A stretch of DNA of 64,000 nt from Pseudeuparius sepicola (taxonomy: Eukaryota > Arthropoda > Insecta > Coleoptera > Anthribidae). Shown piece after piece: positions 54,763-64,000 of this stretch. The notes under the pieces are model-generated. The model made no database searches. It saw only the letters and a program-made list of their open reading frames with translations, and was not told the origin of the DNA. Every line of letters begins with the position of its first letter. The stretch's first letter is position 1. The translations under genes were made by a program, and so were the position numbers. The stretch lies in assembly GCA_963920635.1 (NCBI GenBank), contig OY987301.1, positions 42,383,820 to 42,447,819 on the forward strand. Reading direction: 5' to 3'.

Positions 54763-55879
54763 TTACTTATAACTAGTTAATATTTTATTCACACGCGCTT
54801 CATCTATTTCTATTATACTAATCCTATTTACTAAAATTTTTCTTAATTTATCTAACCTATCTATTTTATTTTTTAAACCAGCCTTGTTTTTGGCCAGCTT
54901 ATTACTTTGAAGCTGTAAGACGACAACATTATCTTCCAGCACTTTATTAAGTTCCAAATTGTGACGTCCTCCAGCTGTTGGATCTTCAAAATCGAAGCTG
55001 TCATCCGGAAACCTGTTTGTGCGGCGCCCCCTGTTATAAACCGCTCTCAACGTCTCCATATTTTTCCCAACAGTCCTCACAGGACTGGAGACGTTCTGCC
55101 GGTGGGTTTGCTCAGACTGAGCAGGCGACGCATGCCCTGCAGGTTGCGCGGGTTGCTCATATTCAGGTGCGGGTTGTTCAGGCTGTACATATGTCAATTG
55201 CGCAGGCTGCACATGTGCCGATTCGGCAGGTTGTGCAGGCTGTACATATGCCGAATATTCAGGTGCGGGTTGTTCAGGCTGTACATATGTCAATTGCGCA
55301 GGCTGCACATGTGCCGAATATTCAGGTGCGGGTTGTTCAGGCTGTACATATGTCAATTGCGCAGGCTGCACATGTGCCGATTCGGCAGGTTGTGCAGGCT
55401 GTACATATGCCGATTGTTCATGTGCCAGCTCACGCTCGATCTGCGACACAGCAAACGATGTTGCGCTTCTAATGCTTTCATCGTCCACTTCGGAATACTA
55501 TAAGTATAAGATAAACATTTATTATTTGTTAGAATTCATAAACATGTCTACTTACATGATCAACATTGTTTTCTTCAGATGAATTTTCAACTGACCCCTC
55601 TGCCGCAAGCGTCTCGATGAGATTATAAGCAGATGGTGACTATAATAATTATTGAATGTTAGTATATCGCAAATAAAAAAATATTTTTCGCATAAGAAAA
55701 TCTCCAACTTGCGGCTAACAAGAAAAAAGTTGGCTAAAAATTTTCTGATGCGAAAAAGCAAAATAGTTTCTCGAAGCAAATTGAAATAACGTATTTAATA
55801 ATTACCTCACAATAATACACATAATAACCCTCACAACAGCATTGTAGTGGACAATCGCCTTAGTTTGGAACACACTCAT
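54763..55879 (-). CDS. Repeat-rich protein gene with at least two introns
   Basis: The last exon (55497-54763) encodes repeats of QPAQLTYVQPEQPAPEYSA and a C-terminal coiled coil (about the last 65 residues: LELNKVLEDNVVVLQLQSNK and onward). It begins right after an acceptor (TTATAG, complement at 55498-55503). An upstream exon (55639-55556, 28 codons, acidic, same phase) lies between TTATAG and a consensus donor GTAAGT, giving a 58-bp intron. A first exon at 55879-55835 (ATG plus 14 codons) ending at GTGAGG fits the phase and gives a 195-bp intron, with lower certainty. Function unknown; a repeat stalk plus coiled coil would suit a fibre-like or scaffold protein. Splicing is inferred from signals and matched reading phase. 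Confidence 0.6.
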
Positions 55880-56022
55880 AATTATAAGCAAAGTAATAAA
55901 TTTAAAAATAACACACGACAAAACTCGAACACAATTCAACAAAATTTAGAAAACTGATGCTTTTGCTGAATTTCTACACCCTTTTGTAGATTTTAAAATG
56001 AATGCGTTGGTGGGGATGGCTC

Positions 56023-56193
56023 TCAACGTTGCTACTTTTTAATTTAGGCGTTAACTTTGCTCTGGTGGGAGTGGGGGTAACTCCACCCCTTCGGCGTTGC
56101 CAAAAAATTTTCTACTTCAAATTGCTCTATTTTCTAATTAGACGACAACGCTGTTGAGTGGGGATAGGCAATGCTTACGTTAAATATAAAAGG
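56023..56193 (+). promoter_or_regulatory. Promoter of the GW-repeat gene
   Basis: A GTGGGGATAGG box at about 56158-56168 is followed by TATAAAAG at 56186-56193 and an initiator-like TTCACT about 28 bp further on. A second TGGTGGGGATGGC lies at about 56010-56022. The ATG is at 56296. Confidence 0.55.
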
Positions 56194-56295
56194 CAGCCAC
56201 ATCCTTAACAAAATTCACTAAATTCAATTCAATACAAAGAATTAAATATTGCTTCAGCTAGATAATTGTGGCAAAAGTTTATAACACTCGTTGAG

Positions 56296-56787
56296 ATGTA
56301 TTCTCAGAATAAAAGAAAAGTGACAGATGATGGATACAGTGCAGGATGGAGTTCGTATGGTCAGTGGAAAACGGAAGAAAACGCAAATCCAATTAGGCGA
56401 TTAAGGGACATTCATGTGAGGCACTATAATGAAGGTTTATACGCGGGATGGTTTGATCATCAGGCTGGTAAGAATAGGCGTTTTCTGGAGGGTGACGTGA
56501 AAATGGATAAAGTTCAATATGGTGCAGGATATCAAGATGGATGGATCAGATACGGTCAGTGTTTTGCTAATGACATTTACATGGCTAAATCTGATATCAT
56601 TGCATATAATAAGGCGTACTACGCAGGGTGGTTTAATCATCAGCGTCAAATCGAATACGAATCTGGCTATGTGGCAGGGTATTTTCGATTTGCGAATAAT
56701 GAGGACATAATACGAAATCGAACGACTTATAATTATGCATATTATGAAGGCTGGTTCGACCGTCTACGCAGACAACGACAGTGCTAA
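56296..56787 (+). CDS. GW-repeat protein, unknown
   Basis: A 163-residue protein from the ATG at 56296; the frame opens earlier, but only with a non-ATG codon. It contains six aromatic GW motifs in alternating types: GYSAGWSSYG (13-22), LYAGWFDHQ (48-56), GYQDGWIRYG (78-87), YYAGWFNHQ (108-116), GYVAGYFRF (124-132) and YYEGWFDRL (149-157). These form three tandem two-motif units of decreasing length. No signal peptide or membrane segment. I know no family with this pattern. Glycine-tryptophan motifs bind Argonaute in some host and viral proteins, but here they are embedded in Y/F-rich repeats that look structural, so that link is speculation. Confidence 0.55.
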   Translation: MYSQNKRKVTDDGYSAGWSSYGQWKTEENANPIRRLRDIHVRHYNEGLYAGWFDHQAGKNRRFLEGDVKMDKVQYGAGYQDGWIRYGQCFANDIYMAKSDIIAYNKAYYAGWFNHQRQIEYESGYVAGYFRFANNEDIIRNRTTYNYAYYEGWFDRLRRQRQC

Positions 56788-57560
56788 TATTTGTATATAA
56801 GTTTATTGTAACAAAATATATGAATTATTTTAATAAAACAAAACATTAATTAATTTTAGTTTGTTTTATTTATATACTGGTTTCTTGTTTAGTTTTGTTT
56901 ACCTATTCCTTACTAACCCACTTTAAAGCAATATTTTTATCGAGGAATTTTAAGTGGAATATTAATAATGTACACAGTTTTTTTTATCAAAATAACAATA
57001 ACAGCAAAATATTCTCATTTAAGTTTTAACATTGAAAGCCTTTTTTTATTAAAATCTCAGGTAGGGTCGCACGAGAAGATTTACAAGCAGGTGAAAATCT
57101 AAATAATTTGAACAGTCTGCTATAAAACTACCAGGCAGTAAATTTTTATAACATGCCATTTACAGGACTATAAAAAAAAGGTCTGACAAAAAACATTTAA
57201 AAGTGGATCATTGTTATGTAAGATTATCCCTTGAAGGAAGGGTCGCGCAAGAAGATTTAGAAACAGGTGAAAGTCTAAAGAATGTGAACAGCCTGCTATA
57301 AAAGTAAAAGGGGGCAAACTTGTCTGCATTTTTGTTGACTCGGCACAAAAAGATTCAAGGTACTAAAACCAGGTGAAGGTGTAACTAATTTGAACAGTCA
57401 GGTGTAAAACTCTGAAAGGGTTAACTTTCTCTGGAATTATGCCAAAAATGGTTCGAGTCACTATCTGCGTCGGATTGGCTGTTTATAGAATTGTAGGTGG
57501 GACCTGAAAAGCTTCCTCCTACTTAGTAGATCCTTATAAAAGTACTGCATCCAACTGAGA
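56788..57560. other. Non-coding region with degenerate repeats and TATA-like boxes
   Basis: Two clear degenerate copies (from 57063 and 57236) share GGGTCGC-CGAGAAGATTTA, CAGGTGAAA-TCTAAA, and GAACAG-CTGCTATAAAA; a weaker third occupies about 57345-57425. The TATAAAA strings are not followed by convincing coding frames. This could be a replication, packaging or regulatory region, or small non-coding RNA units. Confidence 0.5.
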
Positions 57561-57561
57561 C

Positions 57562-57656
57562 GTTGGCGTCGAAAGTTGGCGTCGAAAGTTGGCGTCTAAA
57601 GTGGGCGGCTTAAGTGGGACTTAAAATAAGTGGGCGGCTTAAGTGGGACTTAAAAT
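57562..57656 (+). repeat. Short tandem repeats
   Basis: Three GTTGGCGTC(G/T)AAA units are followed by two GTGGGCGGCTTAAGTGGGAC units. They flank the region of degenerate repeats on its right side. Confidence 0.8.
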
Positions 57657-58030
57657 GGGGACTTTACATGGGGAATTTGCATGGGGACTATGTATGGACT
57701 TCCTTAGAGGGCACAGAAATTATTATTTTTGTTAGAATTTTTATCATTAGGCATTATTATTTTTTGTTTGGAGCTACATCAAGCTGCAAGAAAAAATTGT
57801 GTTTGGTTTTAATTCAAGTTTCAGTTTTGCACTTTTTTTATACTATTACTTTGTTGTACACCTGCTGGGTAGTTTGTTATTTTATTAATTTACTATGGGT
57901 AGAAGAAATGAAACATCTCTTATGCTATATATATTTTATTTTTAATTGTTTAAAGTTCTTATTAATTTCATATATATCAATTTCATATTTTAGTTTCTGT
58001 AATTTTCGAATGTGAGACTCCAAAGTATTT
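57657..58030. other. No convincing gene
   Basis: A hydrophobic open frame (57614-58015) starts only at GTG inside the tandem repeats and is of low complexity (F/Y/I/L). I do not accept it as a gene. Confidence 0.5.
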
Positions 58031-58351
58031 TTATAGCTGTTCCGGTTCTTGGACGGAAAATTGAATATTAGTTGTTTTCCCGACAGGTCCATAACTAATA
58101 AGATAATACTTTCGCCCGTTGAAAATGTCCTTGTTTACTTGCTCAATTCGTTCTTCTCTAAATTCTACCGTGAACCTTTGCGGTAAAATTGTTTTGAAAT
58201 CGTCGAATTCCAAGGATATCTTCTCGCCGAACTTGGTGTTTATTTTCGTAAATGCATGTACCTCAAACTTTCGGTTGACTTCCAAATCTTGGACCCTAAT
58301 GAATTTCTTCAGGAACAAACTGTTATTTAAATGGGTCACAAACGATGCCAT
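58031..58351 (-). CDS. Small conserved Polinton protein, possibly OB-fold-like
   Basis: A 106-residue protein from the ATG complementary to 58349-58351 (MASFVTHLNNSLFLKKFIRV). The pattern of RVQDLEVNRKFEVHAFTKIN followed by TKFGEKISLEFDD and LPQRF resembles short beta-rich proteins I recall from adintoviruses and insect Polintons, which look like single-stranded DNA-binding (OB-fold) proteins. The assignment is by memory of the pattern only. It is the last gene before the right terminal repeat and is transcribed inward. Confidence 0.6.
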   Translation of the reverse strand: MASFVTHLNNSLFLKKFIRVQDLEVNRKFEVHAFTKINTKFGEKISLEFDDFKTILPQRFTVEFREERIEQVNKDIFNGRKYYLISYGPVGKTTNIQFSVQEPEQL

Positions 58352-58412
58352 ACTTTTAATCTTATTTAGTTAAGTTAAAAGTGAGAACTGTGTACTTTAC
58401 CAATCAACCATC

Positions 58413-58449
58413 GAAATATATACTAAAAAAAGTGGAGGGGATCCCCCCA
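58413..58449 (-). promoter_or_regulatory. GGGGATCCCC box and TATA box, minus strand
   Basis: On the minus strand GGGGGGATCCCCT (58449-58436) precedes AGTATATATTTC (58424-58413), upstream of the gene starting at 58351. Same layout as at 53357-53408. Confidence 0.55.
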
Positions 58450-58478
58450 CACAAATCCCCCCCACCGCTAGATTTTAT

Positions 58479-58585
58479 CCCCGAAAACCCTATGCGGATC
58501 CTGGCTCAGGCTCAAAACCCTTATGCGGAAGCTGGCTCACATATGGCGGCCATCTTTGAGCCAGGATCCGCTTTACTTAACTACT
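58479..58585 (-). repeat. Polinton right terminal inverted repeat
   Basis: Reverse complement of 39304-39410 with one mismatch; ends CTTAACTACT. The internal 15-bp stem is also conserved. Confidence 0.95.
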
Positions 58586-58591
58586 GAAAAC
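58586..58591 (+). repeat. Polinton target site duplication, right (GAAAAC)
   Basis: Identical to 39298-39303. Confidence 0.9.
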
Positions 58592-60240
58592 TATATTTTT
58601 TTAAACTTTCCATTTATTCTATTAAAAATTAGTTATTTTAAAGTTAAAAGATGCATTAAAATGATGAACCTGCAAGACCAAAAAGATAACCTCAAAAAAG
58701 TTAGGAGAATAAAACCCATTGAGCTCCCCTCCACTCCGCCTCTGGGCGATGGGAATAAATTGTTTTTACACGAAATTGTTGCACTTCAGCGACTAAAGGA
58801 CTGCACCAAGTTTCATTTGAATTGCATAACTTCTGTAGAAGCCTTTGCGAAAAATATGTTTTCAAACTGTACGTTTGTCACCCTGTAACTTTTTTATTTT
58901 GCATTTTCGGACCCATGTTTATAGGAAACTTTTTGTTCAAAATGACATTTTCTACCTGTCAAATTACGTTTGCACCATACTTTAGAAACACCCTGTACAT
59001 AGCCCTTTTCCGACAAATTTCTTGTTTTTTTTTTCTTATATGAATCAAATTGCTGCCGAGTCTGAATACGTTATGTGCTTCATAAATTGTCATGAGATGA
59101 TAAATTATGTAGGGCACCTCTTAGGTAGACGTAATTTCCTGGAACTCTAAATTACGCCAAAAAATAGAACGAACCGCTCCCACAGCTTAAAATGTCGTCC
59201 GGCCGCAAAAATAAGTCGTTCGCTAGATTTACGCTCCCCAGATATTTTAAGTTATATTACGAGAGGGTAAGTTTTTTCCCGGGCCCGGCGTCGTGGCATA
59301 ATATGTCCCCTGTGGCGATGCGTTTATATCCTGGATTTTGCCACCCCCATTCGTTACTCCCGATAAACCAATATAATATATTTAAGAGAGAAAAATACCC
59401 TACTTAATAAGTGATGGTGGGGCTTAAATCGCGGGAAAAAGGTCGTACGGGGCAGTGATCGTATACCCTAAGATTTTTAGAGAATTCCTTTTGGTCGTGA
59501 CTTTGTGGATATTACATTTCATTACTTTACATACAAATTTGTTTGCGAGCGCTCGAAAAAGTTTTCCTTTCACTTGAAATATAAAATTATACAGAGAGGA
59601 TGTCGCTATGATTAGTACAGAAATTTTAACTACTATCCACTTTCAAAATTAAAGGGTGACAATCTTTGTGATGTTCGTCAATGTGAAAAATATTGATTAT
59701 TAGGTAAAATCTTGATAATAATATTATTTGTTCTTTACTAGCAATGAAAAAGAAGGAGGTGATCCTACATAGTTTATTAAAAAAAGAAACGCCACTGATC
59801 TCCTCAAGGCTAAGAGCCACCGTAGATAGATATATCTACTGTTGATTCTTTAATGCTGACATTGGTTAAAAGTCACAATATGCGTATAAGTGCACTATTT
59901 TGCCTCGCCTCTTAAATAAACTTCAGGGGTTTTAAAGAAGAAAAAAATTAAGGGGTGACAATCGAGTTTGAACTAGGTTTTCTTACTATTTTATAATCCT
60001 ATCGCCTAACAGGGTGTACCTCGTACGCCTTATCTGCTTTGTGTTTTCAAAAAAAACTATAACCTAATTTCATCAAAATTAAGTCAGCAGATATTATAAC
60101 TAAATCTCTCGCATACATTAACTCGGTTACAATGCGATACTCTGCATTCAGGTGAGAATTGCACCACGCTGCGAGCGACGAACGGCGCCCTCCATCCTTT
60201 TGTATTCGACTTTCCTGCTCAAGAACCGGTTCCACGTGCT
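58592..60240. other. Right flank, repeat fragments
   Basis: TTTGTCACCCTGTAACTTTT (58876) and AGAAACACCCTGTACA (58985) are ends typical of the foldback families in this window, so a small related fragment lies at about 58730-59000. No gene is recognised. Confidence 0.45.
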
Positions 60241-63200
60241 AACACACCTGTATAGTAATATAATTTACGTCTCCTTCCGACTACCGAGCTTAGCAGAATG
60301 GATCGAGACCAATTCCGAGTTGCAGGAATGATTCACCTGGTGCCCGCGGGCCGCTCGTGAGCTCATAAATAATGAAGTGGACTTATTTCTACAGCGAGGA
60401 GCGTTATTTAATTAATTACCTGTTACCTTGGACATTTCAATAAAGTTTCAGCCGCGATAGTGGATACAGCGACTGATATATGAGCCGTTCGAATGTTGCG
60501 GGCAAACTAAAACAGAAAATCGATACGCTGTGTTGCAATGTTACCTAATATCACTTGCAGGTGCAAATGTTTAATGATTTAAGGTGGCATCATCCGGACT
60601 TTTTTCGTTGGCTGGCGCAGAGGAAATCCATTGCAGATACGGACCTAAATGATCCACTTAGGTCAAAGTTACTCAAAAGTACCTATCGCTTTCCGCACTC
60701 CTAAGGTAAATAGCTATTAACCTGGAGCGCACGGAAAAATCTACTTTTCCTCAAATGATGATGTGTGTCAATTTATTTGCACTTACTTTTTACTTGTATT
60801 GTCCTTTTTATTTGAATAATTACCTTTTTGCTTTTCTTATACACTTTATACCTAACACCACAGAATAGCTACCGTTGCTATTCTGTGCTAACACACATAG
60901 GAAAAGTATCTTTTTACCGTCACGTGCGCCCCCTATAGGCTCAATGCTAAACTAGTCTATGGGCCATGCCAACAATGAATAAGAACAAAGAACAACGCAG
61001 TGTAGACCCGGTGGCTAGCACTGTTCACATGGTGACGATGGCCCATATATTAGTTCGCATAGTCCCGTCGGGGCGCTGGCATCTTAAATTCAGTCGCGTA
61101 TACCGTGAGGTTTTCAAGTTGTCACTTTAAACCATAACCTTTTAAAAAATTACCGACTTTGACAGTAATTGTAAGAAAATTTTCGATACGCCCGGTGAAA
61201 CTTTGATTTGTTTAATTACCTCATACTGCTTGTATCCAATAAGACAGCTCCTTTCTCAAAGGAAATTACATATATACAACAAATTAATTAAGAAATCATA
61301 GTCGTAAAAAAATGTATCGATAAAATGCCCGTAATTTGTGATTTCACATAGGACATAAGTCTGAGTGCCCATTTGTCATAAAAAGTTTATGGGTTGATAC
61401 ATAAATAACAACTATTGACATTTAGTTTCAAATCTGTGACACGTAGTGCAATTATTAACCTCTTTCTGATCGCGTTTTATTTTTATCCGGTGATCTATTC
61501 CTGCTCAGATTCGTATATCTACAGCTGTTTAATATGCGCCTCTGCAGTCCAACGTTCGACCACAAAGTAAATCGTCGATGCAGACAGTTAATGCGTTTTT
61601 GTCATTCCCCTTTTTGTCCCGCTTCTCTCATGTAATACTCCATTTTCACTTCCACTGGACTGTGAAGCCGTTCCGCCAAAGTTACAGTTAAAAAATTATG
61701 TAATTCCGTAAAGGAAAATCGATTCACAGGTTGTCACGGTCGATTCATGGGATTATGCACCTGACGTGGCCGCCAGGTTACGTTTTTACTAAGTATATAG
61801 GCCTTCTGAATTCAAACTGTTAGAGAATGTATTGTAGCTACCATTTAGGATCTAGTATTAATAGAGACGATGTACAACGTGTGGCCTTTGATATTACTTT
61901 ATTGTATGTATATGCTACACGTACAATTAAATTATTGATTCGGTGGAAGTGTGGTTTGAAATGGATATGGCAAATAGTGAATTTAATCAAATTTAGTAAA
62001 TACTTCCGCAAATTACTGATGAAACTGGAATTAACGGGGTTAAGTGAAATATGTTCAGAACTTTAAATGGCTATAGATATAACTGTGTTCCTACATTTAT
62101 ATTACTTAATATATTTCTACTTACAAATACGTAGTACACATATTCAATGTAGATGATTGCATTATTTTCACTTTGTGTTTACCTGAAAAAAGTAAAAGAC
62201 ATGAGAATTTACATAGTGGGTCAAATAATCAAGTACTTATTAGTAAACGTAGGGAAGAATTTAACTTAAAAGTCACAAGCTAGGGGCATATTTTCTATCA
62301 ATACAAAAATTACAAAAAAATCAACAAAAAAATATCTCTATCTATTTTCAAGACATTTGCCTCAAATAAATTTGTATTAAGGTGTTTTGGAAGTCGGCGA
62401 ACACAAAATATTATCTTAAATTTGAGATAAAATTGGCCCTGGTACGTTCTGAATTTATATTTATATGAAAATTTGTGCAAGAAGTGCACAAACTTTGCAA
62501 AAATTCGCTGACTAATTCCTTAGATACAAAGGTATTTCCATTTAAAATGTATCAACCTGTGTATTCTCAGAACCTACTCCTACTATTTATACAGCTACAG
62601 ACATCTTATGCCAGCCGCAATGAACATTACCTGCCATTATAAATACTCTTTCTTGATATGAGTTGTTTATCTACTGCAACAGCAAAAAAGGCAAGAGTGC
62701 GAACCACAATATTATCTTGCAATGAAGTGCTCGGGATTTCGAGACAAGCGAAACAAATACCGGCCCTGTCCGTATATGTCAAGACCGAAGATGGATGGCA
62801 CATATTACGGCGGATCAGGATATTATGTTACCACCGATAAATGCCGGAGACGCCTCGGGCCGTTTACCCCTCCATGAAGCTGGGGATACTAAATTTAATT
62901 CGCCAATGCCAAATAACCAACCGGATTAAATTTAAAATACAGTCATATACTCCATATAGGGGGCATTAGCAAAAATTCGATATTCATTTGAGGCAAAGCT
63001 AAAGCGATTAATTGTACCATTATCCAGTAATATCGAAAATTGTTCACACATAATCATTTTGTGTGAACTAATTCTTTATCAACGCAATTATAAACGTGGA
63101 AAAGGCCATAAAAATATATACTTAGCAGCAAAAATTGACAATGATTTTACTGGGCAATTTTCCACCAAATTTTGATTCTTCTGTGAAGATCGCGCCCGAA

Positions 63201-63277
63201 AAAGAAAGAAATCTCACAGAAGAAATCGTTGCTCACTAATATTGAGTTGATTATCAGGGGTAATGTAACAAGTGGTG
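60241..63277. other. No gene seen
   Basis: Apparently low-repeat DNA, possibly host intergenic or intronic. The stretch 60280-60500 has more even base composition than its surroundings and might be conserved non-coding sequence; nothing in it can be assigned. Confidence 0.35.
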
Positions 63278-63434
63278 TGCCTATTATCGATAATACCTTT
63301 CGCTAATTTTACGAATTATAATCCCAAAGCTGAAAATACCACGACTACGCAGCAGAAGTGGTATTCTCTTAGCATTGGGATTATAATGAGTGATAAATTA
63401 AAAATAGGTATTATCTATTGTTAAGCATACCACG
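63278..63434. repeat. Foldback MITE
   Basis: The left half (GTGCCTATTATCGATAATAC, then ATTATAATCCCAAAGCT) pairs with the right half (TTGGGATTATAATGAG, then GGTATTATCTATTGTTAAGC). The centre pairs AATACCAC / GTGGTATT. Imperfect palindrome of about 155 bp without coding capacity. Confidence 0.7.
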
Positions 63435-63603
63435 AGTTGTATTTAAAAAGAGAATTTAACAACTGCAAATAGTTTAATAATAATTATTCATGTGGCAATA
63501 ATATGTATATCAACCCAACTTCTTAGGAATAAATTAACTAACAAGAATTATAAATATTTCCCCTCTTTGAAAATGTATAATTAAAAAATAAAAATAAAGA
63601 AAG

Positions 63604-63679
63604 CAGCCGAAACCCGGATTTGAAACCGGGACCTCTCGCACGCAAATCGAGAATCATGCCCCTATAGCCCATTAAGGTC
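63604..63679 (-). tRNA. tRNA-Pro-like pseudogene, anticodon position TGC
   Basis: On the minus strand ATAGGGGCATGATTCTCG, then a 7-base loop TTTGCGT, then GCGAGAGGTCCCGGTTTCAA matches the D-arm-to-T-arm part of insect tRNA-Pro. The anticodon triplet would be TGC, which reads an alanine codon, instead of a proline TGG/AGG/CGG. The first anticodon-stem pair is mismatched and the acceptor stem pairs poorly. I therefore read it as a tRNA pseudogene or SINE head. Confidence 0.45.
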
Positions 63680-64000
63680 AGATGAATGTTTTACTTAACT
63701 ACCCATATATAAATTCAATTACCATGCTTAAAAGTTCAAGTCCATTTGACAGCTGTCATTTAGGTTGAGCTTTCGGTTCTGAATATAAAATAAACCAACG
63801 CCGACAGGGTGTACCTAGGGATAATCGCATTTGCCTTGGATACCCACCCAAGCGTCATGTTTTTTTACTCGAACGCTACAGCTGTCGAAGCTGTCAATAA
63901 ACTCGTTCAAAATGAGTCGTTTTGGAAATGTAAACATAGAAAAAATCAATAGAGAAATTATTAAATCGTATTCGTGAAATAATCTCGACAAATACCACTC
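63680..64000. other. No gene seen
   Basis: No feature recognised; ends within unassigned sequence. Confidence 0.4.

Larger units (their letters stand above)
39304..58585. mobile_element. Polinton/Maverick (adintovirus-like) element, full length
   Basis: A 19.3 kb unit bounded by 107-bp terminal inverted repeats (39304-39410 and 58479-58585, one mismatch), AG/CT termini and a perfect 6-bp target duplication. It encodes the hallmark set: retroviral-type integrase, protein-primed DNA polymerase B, adenovirus-type protease, packaging ATPase, major capsid protein and penton-like protein. Accessory genes are listed separately. The plus-strand block 39519-47351 holds virion genes and integrase. Polymerase and some accessory genes are on the minus strand. 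Length and gene content are normal for the superfamily. The broken polymerase and penton-like genes suggest this copy cannot move by itself, while the intact ends and duplication suggest a fairly recent insertion. Confidence 0.95.

Noticed and set aside
54961..55503. Plus-strand open frames opposite the QPEQPAPEY-repeat gene
   Set aside because: They are antisense shadows of the in-frame repeat; the minus strand has the acidic exon, splice sites and coiled coil that make sense as a protein.
57614..58015. 133-codon hydrophobic open frame in the Polinton right part
   Set aside because: It opens at GTG inside short tandem repeats, has low-complexity F/I/L/Y content, no promoter and no similarity I recognise.

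Overview
The window is eukaryotic and almost certainly from an insect: it is AT-rich, packed with DNA transposons, MITEs and decayed retroelements, carries four TTAGG units (the usual insect telomere repeat), and shows GT-AG splice signals and TATA/TCAGT core promoters. I found no complete host protein-coding gene. I cannot name the species.

Bases 1-14,300 hold a decayed pogo-like transposase tail (714-1530), small foldback repeats, and a very large palindrome (2904-14051). Its outer arms of about 5.3 kb appear identical. Its centre is a 1.18 kb foldback transposon whose innermost arms have diverged. Each arm carries one broken IS630/Tc1/mariner-like element and a tRNA-like sequence. From 14,300 to 25,800 there is a run of foldback elements (several with TACAGGGTG-type ends), a perfect 149-bp-arm hairpin followed by a 122-bp tandem array and a CATA microsatellite, and a pogo-like transposon (22547-25077) with TA duplications and a broken PHD-tailed transposase. 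From 25,800 to 39,300 I see mostly unassignable DNA, a possible host promoter and first exon near 31,240, two decayed LINEs in opposite orientations (33363-36490 +, 37990-38930 -) and nested MITEs.

The centrepiece is a full-length Polinton/Maverick (adintovirus-like) element at 39304-58585, about 19.3 kb. It has 107-bp terminal inverted repeats, AG/CT termini and a perfect 6-bp target duplication (GAAAAC). It encodes the virion module: PLA2 plus pX-like protein, adenovirus-type maturation protease, penton-like protein, a small LKSIG-motif protein, double-jelly-roll major capsid protein and packaging ATPase. It also encodes the mobility and replication module: chromodomain integrase and protein-primed DNA polymerase B. 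Several accessory genes have little or no known function. Unusual parts are two C2H2 zinc fingers fused to the ATPase, a small N-glycosylated one-pass membrane protein after the capsid gene, a gene with at least two introns encoding a QPEQPAPEY-repeat protein, and a protein built from six GW motifs. Several promoters share a GGGGAT box just upstream of a TATA box. This copy looks defective. DNA polymerase is split by three frameshifts, one of which coincides with loss of the motif A aspartate region. The penton-like gene is fused to the protease and carries a frameshift.

The right flank (58592-64000) is mostly unassigned, with CACCCTGTA-type repeat fragments, a foldback MITE (63278-63434) and a tRNA-Pro-like sequence (63604-63679, minus).
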